DNA of 6,332 nt from Caulobacteraceae bacterium (lineage in GTDB: Bacteria; Pseudomonadota; Alphaproteobacteria; Caulobacterales; Caulobacteraceae): the NCBI GenBank assembly GCA_947479185.1, contig CANJYY010000164.1:1-6332 (forward strand). The letters run 5' to 3'. Every line of letters starts with the position of its first letter. Within the stretch, counting starts at the first letter, position 1. Shown one piece after another: positions 1 to 4,800 of this stretch. Made by a program: the position numbers and the translations under genes. Under the pieces are notes generated by a model. The model saw nothing but the letters and a program-made list of their open reading frames with translations, was not told where the DNA came from and searched no databases.

Positions 1-102
1 GTGGCGAGCTTAAAAAGCCTCGTCGTGACCCGGAAGGCCCGGACATCCAGCGCCTCCGTTCAATGAGGTGGGAGAGCCGGATCAGGGTTTCAAGTCCCCC
101 GC

Positions 103-130
103 TTGATTGATGTGCGAACGTCGCTAGGGT
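103..130 (+). promoter_or_regulatory. Candidate promoter of the methyltransferase-like operon
   Basis: A TTGATT hexamer (103-108) is separated by 16 nt from TAGGGT (125-130), a plausible though weak sigma-70-type -35/-10 pair. The GCTA at 123-126 also recalls the GCTANAWC -10 element described for Caulobacter housekeeping promoters. Transcription would begin near 137, leaving a short leader that contains the ribosome binding site of the first gene. It is the best promoter-like match upstream of the operon, but it rests on sequence resemblance only. Confidence 0.35.
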
Positions 131-143
131 CCCCGTTCTGGTG

Positions 144-149
144 AGGGAG
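144..149 (+). promoter_or_regulatory. Ribosome binding site deciding the first gene's start
   Basis: AGGGAG lies 6 nt before the ATG at 156. It overlaps the alternative upstream GTG at 141, which has no comparable Shine-Dalgarno of its own. This favours ATG 156 as the true start and gives a compact signal peptide. Confidence 0.6.
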
Positions 150-155
150 AGCGCT

Positions 156-1007
156 ATGGTCGGACGTCGGGACGTGATCGGATTTTGCCTGGCGGGGCTC
201 GCCCTGGCCGGATGCGCGTCGATCGGCGCGGCGCCGGACGACGCGGCGCTGCGCGCGGCGGTCGCCGGGTCGCAGCGGGCCGCGGCGAATGTCGCCCGCG
301 ACGGCGCGCGCCATCCCTACGAGAGTCTGGCGTTCTGGGGGCTGAAGCCCGGTCAGACGGTGATCGAGGTCGTTCCCGGCGGCGGCTACTGGACCGAGAT
401 CCTCGCCCCCTATGCGAAGGCGACCGGCGGGACCTACATCGCCGGCGTGGCCGATCTGGCCAATCCGAACCTGTCGGCCGGCGCCCGCAAGGGCCGCGCG
501 GATTTCGAGGCGAAGTACGCCGACGCCGCGACCTGGGGCGCGATCCGCTACGTCGGCTTCGGTCCGGTCTCCGGACCGCTCGGCGCGCCGGGGTCGGCCG
601 ATCTGGTGCTGACCTCGCGCAACATCCACAATTTCCTCTGGACGCCCGGCCAGTTCGACAAGGTGATGGCCGACGCCTTCGCCGTCCTCAAGCCCGGCGG
701 CGTGCTGGCGGTCGAGGAACACCGCGCCGACCCCCGGCCGCAGGTCCCGGAGGCCCGCGACGGCTATGTCGCCACCGCCACCGTCGTCGCCGCCGCCGAA
801 AAGGCCGGCTTCCGCCTGGCCGCCAGTTCGGAAATCAACGCCAATCCGAAGGACACCAAGGACCATCCGTTCGGCGTCTGGACCCTGCCGCCCGTGCGGC
901 GCGGCGCCCAGCCGCCGGCGCCGGTCGATCCGGCCTTCGATCACGCGAAGTACGACGCCATCGGCGAGAGCGACCGCATGACCCTGCGGTTCGTGAAGCC
1001 TCAATAG
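156..1007 (+). CDS. Exported class I SAM-dependent methyltransferase-like lipoprotein (paralog 1)
   Basis: This 283-residue protein has a class I (Rossmann-fold) SAM-methyltransferase core. Motif I is seen as E71-V-V-P-G-G-G77, just after a FWGLKPGQTV strand lead-in. A motif-II-like strand SADLVL (147-152) leads into RNIHNFLW (155-162), and the later LKPGG turn (178-182) is followed by VEEHRA. The overall pattern fits the predicted methyltransferases of the COG4798 kind, whose substrate I do not know. The N-terminus is a short lipoprotein signal peptide: an RR pair at 4-5, a hydrophobic stretch and the lipobox LAGC with Cys20, so the mature protein is predicted to be membrane-anchored outside the cytoplasm. 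It begins a likely operon with a second paralog and an unknown secreted protein. The C-terminal NANPKDTKDHPFGVWTLPP and FDHAKYDAIGESDRMTL segments are almost identical in the next gene. Fold and export signal are convincing; enzymatic activity is inferred, since SAM is normally cytoplasmic. Confidence 0.85.
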   Translation: MVGRRDVIGFCLAGLALAGCASIGAAPDDAALRAAVAGSQRAAANVARDGARHPYESLAFWGLKPGQTVIEVVPGGGYWTEILAPYAKATGGTYIAGVADLANPNLSAGARKGRADFEAKYADAATWGAIRYVGFGPVSGPLGAPGSADLVLTSRNIHNFLWTPGQFDKVMADAFAVLKPGGVLAVEEHRADPRPQVPEARDGYVATATVVAAAEKAGFRLAASSEINANPKDTKDHPFGVWTLPPVRRGAQPPAPVDPAFDHAKYDAIGESDRMTLRFVKPQ

Positions 1008-1014
1008 CGCCGCT

Positions 1015-1043
1015 TTGACCCGCTTCCCTGCGCGGGGTAAGCC
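1015..1043 (+). promoter_or_regulatory. Possible internal promoter between the two paralogs
   Basis: TTGACC (1015-1020) is followed after 17 nt by TAAGCC (1038-1043). The -35 is good and the -10 is poor. If used, transcription would start near 1050, which would exclude the longer TTG (1015) and ATG (1045) starts of the second gene and leave ATG 1084. The spacing is right but the -10 match is weak, so this is only a candidate. Confidence 0.2.
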
Positions 1044-1083
1044 GATGGCTCACGGTGCGGGGGCGGCGTTGTCGGAACATTCC

Positions 1084-1968
1084 ATGCGTTCAGAGTCATC
1101 GGGGGCGTCCAGACGGCTTGTCCTGACCGGCGCGGCCGCGCTGGCCCTGGCCGGCTGCAAGCCGAAGCCGAAGGCCGCCGATCCCGCCGCCATGCCCGTC
1201 AAGGGCGGCCCCCAGACGATCGCCGAGGCCGTCGCCGGCGACTGGCGCCTGCCGGCCGACCGGGCCCGCGACCCCTGGCGCCATCCCGTTGAAACCCTGA
1301 CCTGGTGGGGCCTCAAGCCCGGCATGACGGTGGTCGAGTTCTGGCCGGGGGCCGGCTGGTACACCGACATCATCGCCCCGTTCCTCGAGGCCACCGGCGG
1401 CAAGCTCTATGAGGCCGATCTGGAGCCCTCGGGCCCGGCGGCCACCCAGGTCATCCAGGCCTATGCCGCCAAGCTGGCGGCGAAGCCCAAACTCTACGGC
1501 AAGGTCGAGATCACCGCCTTCGGACCGACCAGCGGCCCGGTCGCGCCGGACGGCTCGGCCGACCTGGTGCTGTTCCTGCGCAACCTGCACAACTGGATGG
1601 CCGCCGGCATCGCCGACAAGGCCTTCAAGGCCGCCTTCGCCGCGCTCAAGCCCGGCGGCGTGCTGGGCATCGAGGAGCACCGCGCCGCGCCGGGCCAGGT
1701 GCAGGACGTGCTGGCGGCCAGCGGCTATGTCCAGCAGGCCTATGCGATCCAGCTGGCCAAGGAGGCGGGGTTCATCCTCGCCGGGGCCAGCGCGATCAAC
1801 GCCAATCCGAAGGACACCAAGGATCATCCCTTCGGCGTCTGGACCCTGCCGCCGACCCGGCTGTCCGCCCCGCGCGGCCAGCCGCCGAAGCCGGGCTTTG
1901 ACCATGCGAAATACGAAGCCATCGGCGAAAGCGACCGCATGACCCTCAAGCTGGTGAAGCCCAAATGA
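1084..1968 (+). CDS. Exported class I SAM-dependent methyltransferase-like lipoprotein (paralog 2)
   Basis: This 294-residue tandem paralog of the preceding gene has the same layout. Motif I is E85-F-W-P-G-A-G91, preceded by WWGLKPGMTV. SADLVL (158-163) runs into RNLHNWM (166-172), LKPGG is followed by IEEHRA, and the shared C-terminal NANPKDTKDHPFGVWTLPP and FDHAKYEAIGESDRMTL blocks are present. The signal peptide contains SRRLVL (9-14), a good twin-arginine match, and a lipobox LAGC with Cys25, suggesting Tat export and lipidation. I chose ATG 1084 because it gives a normal-length signal peptide and has GGAA 6 nt upstream. TTG 1015 (317 aa) and ATG 1045 (304 aa, after GGGG) are in frame and not excluded. 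Its stop overlaps the next gene's start as ATGA, implying translational coupling. SAM binding looks intact; substrate and biological role are unknown. Confidence 0.85.
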   Translation: MRSESSGASRRLVLTGAAALALAGCKPKPKAADPAAMPVKGGPQTIAEAVAGDWRLPADRARDPWRHPVETLTWWGLKPGMTVVEFWPGAGWYTDIIAPFLEATGGKLYEADLEPSGPAATQVIQAYAAKLAAKPKLYGKVEITAFGPTSGPVAPDGSADLVLFLRNLHNWMAAGIADKAFKAAFAALKPGGVLGIEEHRAAPGQVQDVLAASGYVQQAYAIQLAKEAGFILAGASAINANPKDTKDHPFGVWTLPPTRLSAPRGQPPKPGFDHAKYEAIGESDRMTLKLVKPK

Positions 1969-2627
1969 CCCTGACCCGTCGCGGCCTGGCCGGCCTCGCC
2001 CTCGCGACCGTCGCTGTTGGTCCCGTGTTCGCCGCCGACGCGCCCAAGACCTTTCCGGCGAAGAAGATGTTCCCCTTCCTCGACCTGTACCTCGGCATTC
2101 CGCCGGCGGACCGGACGCGGTTCACCTTGGCCTACTATCTGCGCAGCAACGGCAAGCCGGCCACGGGCGTCACCCTGACCCTGATCAGCGCCGCGGGCGC
2201 CCGCTCGACGATCCCCGTCGGCGCCGATGGCCGCCTGCTGAAGACGCCGTCGGTCGCCGACCTGAAGGACGGCCAGATCGGCATCGAGAAGAGCGACCCG
2301 GCCGCCAAGTTCCAGCTGAGCATGGAAATGCAGGCCGTCGCCCGCATGGCCGACGTCGTTCCCGCCGCCGACCTGGCCGCCGCGATCACCCAGTGCAAGG
2401 CGGCGATCAAGGCGAAGGCCGGGGTCATCGGCTTCGCGGCTCCGCAAGTCGAACAGGTCGCCTTTCCGGGCCTGACCGCCGGGACCGCCGTCTTCGCCGA
2501 CGGTCGCACCGCCGCCCTGCCGCTTTACAAGGGCATGCCCGCCTGGAACCCGGCGACCCAGGCCGGCGTCGTCAGCCTGAAGTTCGCCAGGACCCCGTCG
2601 CGGGCGCTGCTGGCCGGGAAGAAATAG
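1965..2627 (+). CDS. Secreted protein of unknown function
   Basis: I do not recognise this 220-residue protein. It begins with a cleavable signal peptide: RR at 5-6, a hydrophobic run to about 20, and a VFA-type cleavage site near residue 23, so the mature part is predicted to be periplasmic. The mature region has alternating hydrophobic/polar strands (for example GVTLTLISAAG and GQIGIEKSD) that suggest a mainly beta fold in the first half. An Ala-rich helical stretch near VPAADLAAAITQCKAAIKA holds the only Cys. It ends with an AALPLYKGMPAWNP segment and a beta strand, VVSLKFA. There are no obvious catalytic motifs or further membrane segments. ATG 1965 overlaps the upstream TGA (1966-1968), so it is almost certainly in the same transcript as the two methyltransferase-like lipoproteins and may act with them. 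That functional link is inference from position only. Confidence 0.8.
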   Translation: MTLTRRGLAGLALATVAVGPVFAADAPKTFPAKKMFPFLDLYLGIPPADRTRFTLAYYLRSNGKPATGVTLTLISAAGARSTIPVGADGRLLKTPSVADLKDGQIGIEKSDPAAKFQLSMEMQAVARMADVVPAADLAAAITQCKAAIKAKAGVIGFAAPQVEQVAFPGLTAGTAVFADGRTAALPLYKGMPAWNPATQAGVVSLKFARTPSRALLAGKK

Positions 2628-2633
2628 CCAGGA

Positions 2634-2679
2634 AGGGGACAGGTTATCCTGTCCCTTGGGACTGGATAACCTGTCCCCT
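2634..2679. repeat. Long palindrome, repeat pair 1 (two 20-nt hairpin units)
   Basis: A perfect 16-bp inverted repeat (2634-2649 pairs with 2664-2679) encloses a further GTCCC-TT-GGGAC (2651-2662), broken only by a T-T mismatch at 2650/2663. The same DNA can instead fold as two side-by-side 20-nt hairpins, 2636-2655 and 2658-2677, separated by TT. Both fit GGGACWG-N6-CWGTCCC, with N6 = GTTATC and GATAAC, which are reverse complements. It begins 7 nt after the stop of the secreted-protein gene. There is no T-tract, so it is not a classical terminator, but it could end or stabilise the 3' end of that transcript. Confidence 0.85.
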
Positions 2680-2697
2680 ACGGCCACGCGTCAGCGC

Positions 2698-2749
2698 GGA
2701 CGGGGACTGGCCAAGCAGTCCCAAGGGACAGCTTGGGCAGTCCCCGTCC
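2698..2749. repeat. Long palindrome, repeat pair 2 (two 20-nt hairpin units)
   Basis: A 19-bp inverted repeat with one mismatch (2698-2716 against 2731-2749; G-G at 2710/2737) encloses GTCCC-AA-GGGAC (2718-2729), broken by an A-A mismatch at 2717/2730. As in pair 1, it can be read as two 20-nt units, 2703-2722 and 2725-2744, separated by AA. Both fit GGGACWG-N6-CWGTCCC, with N6 = GCCAAG and CTTGGG. Its 16-nt centre (2716-2731) is the exact reverse complement of the centre of pair 1 (2649-2664), so the two pairs are inverted copies 18 nt apart. It ends 3 nt before the stop codon of the minus-strand flavoprotein gene. Confidence 0.85.
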
Positions 2750-2752
2750 CCC

Positions 2753-3361
2753 TCAAAGCTGCTGGCCCCAGCGCGCCAGCGCGTCCGCCGAACTCTCGGC
2801 CGGCGGCCCCAGGCCCAGCTGGTCGGCGATCATGTCCGACAGGCCGGGCATCAGTGACCGCTCGACCCGTGTCTCCGCCTCCCACAGCTTCGCGCGCATG
2901 ATCGCCTTGGGGCAGTGCAGGAAGGCCTCCTCGACCGCGACCCTGACGAGGCAGCGCGGCGGCTTGCCGAACTCGACGAACCGGGCCAGCAGCGCGGCGT
3001 CATCGGTCAGCGTCACCCGGCCGTTGACGCGATAGACGTCGTCGAAGCCGGGGATCATGAACATCATCCCGATCCGCCCGTCGCCCCCGACCAGGTTGCG
3101 CAGGGTGTCGAGCCGGTTGTTGCCCGGCCGGTCGGGCAGCAGCAGGGTCCGGTCATCCTCGACATGGACAAACCCGGCCGCCCCGCCGCGCGGCGAGACG
3201 TCCATACTCCCGTCGGCCGCCGCCGCCGAGATCACGCAGAACGGCGACAGGCCGATGAATTGCCGGCCGTATTTGTCGATGTGATCGAGCGACTTGGCCT
3301 TCGTCGTCGGCTTCGGCTGGCCATAGATCCGATCCAGGTCTTCCAGCGTCAGGTCTGCCAC
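2753..3361 (-). CDS. FMN-dependent PPOX-type flavoprotein (pyridoxamine 5'-phosphate oxidase family)
   Basis: This is a split-barrel flavin-binding protein of the pyridoxamine-phosphate-oxidase-like superfamily, closest in pattern to the DR_2398/MSMEG_1061-type subfamily (TIGR04025). With the GTG start at 3361 it has 202 residues, near the family's usual length. Hallmarks are FIGLSPFCVIS (35-45), DVSPRGG (54-60) and LLLPDRPGNNRLDTLRNLV (73-91), which supply much of the flavin phosphate-binding surface, then a strand region with MMFMIPG. The family probably binds FMN (or F420 in some relatives) and reduces or oxidises small molecules; the substrate is unknown. I prefer GTG 3361 because GGAGG lies 5 nt upstream and the family alignment begins about there. 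An in-frame ATG at 3418 would add 19 Pro/Gly-rich residues but has no clear Shine-Dalgarno. It diverges from the SCP2 gene, and its 3' end abuts the palindromic repeat. Confidence 0.88.
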   Translation of the reverse strand: MADLTLEDLDRIYGQPKPTTKAKSLDHIDKYGRQFIGLSPFCVISAAAADGSMDVSPRGGAAGFVHVEDDRTLLLPDRPGNNRLDTLRNLVGGDGRIGMMFMIPGFDDVYRVNGRVTLTDDAALLARFVEFGKPPRCLVRVAVEEAFLHCPKAIMRAKLWEAETRVERSLMPGLSDMIADQLGLGPPAESSADALARWGQQL

Positions 3362-3366
3362 CTCGG

Positions 3367-3371
3367 CCTCC
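3367..3371 (-). promoter_or_regulatory. Ribosome binding site supporting the internal GTG start of the flavoprotein
   Basis: On the minus strand GGAGG (within CCGGAGG, 3373-3367) is spaced 5 nt from GTG 3361. The longer ATG at 3418 is preceded only by an A-rich stretch. This decides the start in favour of GTG unless the upstream ATG is used on a leaderless or weakly initiated transcript. Confidence 0.5.
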
Positions 3372-3459
3372 GGATGAGCGCGTTTGGCGCCGCCCCGCGA
3401 AAGTGGCGGCGGCGTCATCTTTTTTGTTTCGTCGACCGCAGTTCGCTTGTGCGTTGAGC

Positions 3460-3484
3460 GCGGTCAAGATATCCGTTTGACCGC
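3460..3484. promoter_or_regulatory. Inverted repeat in the divergent intergenic region (candidate operator)
   Basis: GCGGTCAA (3460-3467) and TTGACCGC (3477-3484) form a perfect 8-bp inverted repeat around a 9-nt spacer. A further GACCGCA copy lies at 3434-3440, matching 3479-3485. Each arm reads as a -35-like TTGACC on one strand, but no good -10 follows at the right distance on either strand. Lying between divergent genes, it could be a binding site for a dimeric regulator controlling one or both. No regulator is encoded in the window. Confidence 0.35.
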
Positions 3485-3492
3485 ATCATAAC

Positions 3493-3498
3493 GGGAGG
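3493..3498 (+). promoter_or_regulatory. Strong ribosome binding site of the SCP2 gene
   Basis: GGGAGG lies 6 nt before ATG 3505. It is the best Shine-Dalgarno in the window, suggesting that the small lipid-carrier protein is well translated. Confidence 0.65.
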
Positions 3499-3504
3499 CC
3501 GCCA

Positions 3505-3813
3505 ATGGCTACGCTGCAAGAAATTACCGATCGCGTGAAGACCGCCGTTGGCGCCGATTCCGGCCTCGGCAAGACGCTGAAGTTCGACCTCAAGGGCGAC
3601 GGCTTCATCCACATCGACGGTGGCACGGTTTCGAACGAAGACCTGCCCGCCGACCTGACCATGACCCTGTCGCTGGCCGATCTGCTGGAAATGGGCGCGG
3701 GCAAGCTCGACGCCACGATGGCCTTCATGTCGGGCCGCCTGAAGCTGTCGGACATGGGTCTCGCCATGAGCCTGCAGCCGCAGATGGGCGCCCTCTTCGC
3801 GAAGATGGCGTAA
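3505..3813 (+). CDS. SCP2 sterol-binding domain protein (stand-alone lipid carrier)
   Basis: At 102 residues this is essentially one SCP2 (sterol carrier protein 2) domain and nothing else. An N-terminal helix is followed by the strands LKFDLKGDGFIHIDGGTVSNED (about 26-47) and ADLTMTLSLADLLEMGAGKLDATMAFMSGRLKLSDMGLAMSLQ, the usual domain arrangement in which the GRLKLSGD-like segment shapes the lipid tunnel. There is no signal peptide, so it is cytoplasmic. SCP2 domains bind sterols, fatty acids or acyl-CoA and hand them to membranes or enzymes; the ligand here is unknown. The start is well supported by GGGAGG 6 nt upstream. An alpha/beta hydrolase of lipase type begins 8 nt after its stop, so the two are almost surely co-transcribed. 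It may carry the substrate or product of that enzyme, which is inference from position. Confidence 0.88.
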   Translation: MATLQEITDRVKTAVGADSGLGKTLKFDLKGDGFIHIDGGTVSNEDLPADLTMTLSLADLLEMGAGKLDATMAFMSGRLKLSDMGLAMSLQPQMGALFAKMA

Positions 3814-3821
3814 GCAGACCA

Positions 3822-4763
3822 ATGACCGTCACAGCGCCTCTGGTATCCATTCCCGAGGCGCCCGTTCCGGCCAACGGAACGGCGGAGTGGTTCAGCGGCG
3901 CGGGGGCTTATCGCCTCCGCGCCGCTTTATTTTTGCCCGATGGTCCGCCGAAGGGCTCGGTGGTCCTGAGCGGCGGCCGCACGGAACCGATCGAGAAGTA
4001 TTTCGAGGTCATCGGCGAGCTGCAGGGCAGGGGCTTCGTCGTCCTCGCCCACGACTGGCGCGGCCAGGGCCTGTCGCAGCGCCTGCTGCCGGACGGCCTC
4101 AAGGGCCACGCCCACGGCTTCGCCGACTTCGTCGAGGACTACCGCTGCCTGCTGGCGCATTTCGAGACGCGGCTGCCCAAGCCCTGGATCGCCATCGGCC
4201 ATTCGATGGGCGGCTGCCTGACGCTGCTGGCGCTGGCGCACGACGTCGGCGACTTCAAGGCGGCGGTGCTGTCGGCCCCGATGCTCGGCCTGCAGACCGG
4301 CGGCCGGCCCAAGCGCGCGGCCCGGGCGCTGGCCTGGGTCATGTCGCGAACCAAGCCGACCGACTACATCCTCGGCGACTCCGGCGACGCGCACGAGAAC
4401 ACCTTCGAGACCAACGTCCTGACCCACGATCCCAGGCGCTGGGCCCGCAACCAGGCCCAGGTCGTCGCCGAGCCGGGCCTGAAGCTCAATGCCGGCACCT
4501 GGGGCTGGCTCGACTTCGCCTTCTCCGCCTCGGCCTGGCTCAAGCGCGCGCCGGGCGTGGCCGCGATATCCATCCCGGTGCTGGTGCTGGGCGCCGAGGA
4601 AGAACGCCTCGTCGACAACGCCGACCAGCGCCAGATCACCGCCCGCATCCCCAAGGGCCGCTGGCTGGAAGTCCCCGGCAGCTACCACGAGATCCTCCAG
4701 GAAACCGACGCCATCCGCGCGGTATTCTGGCGGGAGTTCGATGCGCTGGCAGCGGCGCTCTAG
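3822..4763 (+). CDS. Alpha/beta hydrolase, lysophospholipase / monoacylglycerol lipase type
   Basis: This 313-residue alpha/beta-hydrolase-fold protein belongs to the serine aminopeptidase-S33 / Hydrolase_4 group (COG2267, PldB-like). The nucleophile elbow is GHSMGG with Ser128. An earlier VVLSGGRTEPIEKY (47-60) is the oxyanion-hole region typical of PldB relatives, HDWRGQGLS (77-85) follows, and the catalytic His is probably His289 in SYHEIL. The acid is expected in the VLVLGAEEERLVDN stretch (253-266): by alignment with MGL the position is Glu261 rather than Asp, with Asp265 as an alternative. It probably hydrolyses an ester of a lysophospholipid or monoacylglycerol. It has no signal peptide, so it is cytoplasmic or membrane-associated. 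Translation likely couples to the SCP2 gene 8 nt upstream, since there is no strong Shine-Dalgarno of its own. The exact substrate is not readable from sequence. Confidence 0.87.
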   Translation: MTVTAPLVSIPEAPVPANGTAEWFSGAGAYRLRAALFLPDGPPKGSVVLSGGRTEPIEKYFEVIGELQGRGFVVLAHDWRGQGLSQRLLPDGLKGHAHGFADFVEDYRCLLAHFETRLPKPWIAIGHSMGGCLTLLALAHDVGDFKAAVLSAPMLGLQTGGRPKRAARALAWVMSRTKPTDYILGDSGDAHENTFETNVLTHDPRRWARNQAQVVAEPGLKLNAGTWGWLDFAFSASAWLKRAPGVAAISIPVLVLGAEEERLVDNADQRQITARIPKGRWLEVPGSYHEILQETDAIRAVFWREFDALAAAL

Positions 4764-4800
4764 CGCCCGCAATCAGGGACGAAACCTCCCCGGCGGCCTG

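Noticed and set aside
5..22. Small hairpin CGAGCTT-AAA-AAG-C-CTCG at the left edge
   Set aside because: It has a bulge, only seven base pairs and no T-tract; it could be a terminator remnant of a gene outside the window but cannot be supported.
84..100. GGGTTTCAAGTCCC resembles a tRNA T-arm
   Set aside because: The flanks do not form an acceptor stem, and no anticodon or D arm can be folded upstream, so it is not a tRNA.
90..1004. Long open frames on the opposite strand of the real genes (e.g. 90-1004, 1096-1905, 1824-2687 and 3927-4772 minus; 4489-5910 plus)
   Set aside because: They are expected in very GC-rich coding DNA where stop codons are rare. Their translations are Arg/Gly/Pro/Ala-rich, lack domain motifs, and overlap genes with clear conserved motifs.
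2634..2749. CRISPR array as an explanation of the repeats
   Set aside because: The units are inverted palindromes 2 and 25 nt apart, not direct repeats with uniform unique spacers, and no cas gene is present.
2656..3035. Short plus-strand open frames across the repeat and the flavoprotein 3' end
   Set aside because: They start inside the palindromes, have low-complexity translations, and oppose a gene with clear PPOX motifs.
4754..4767. GGCGCT-CT-AGCGCC palindrome over the hydrolase stop codon as a terminator
   Set aside because: The stem is short, overlaps coding sequence, has no T-tract, and such palindromes are common by chance at this GC content.
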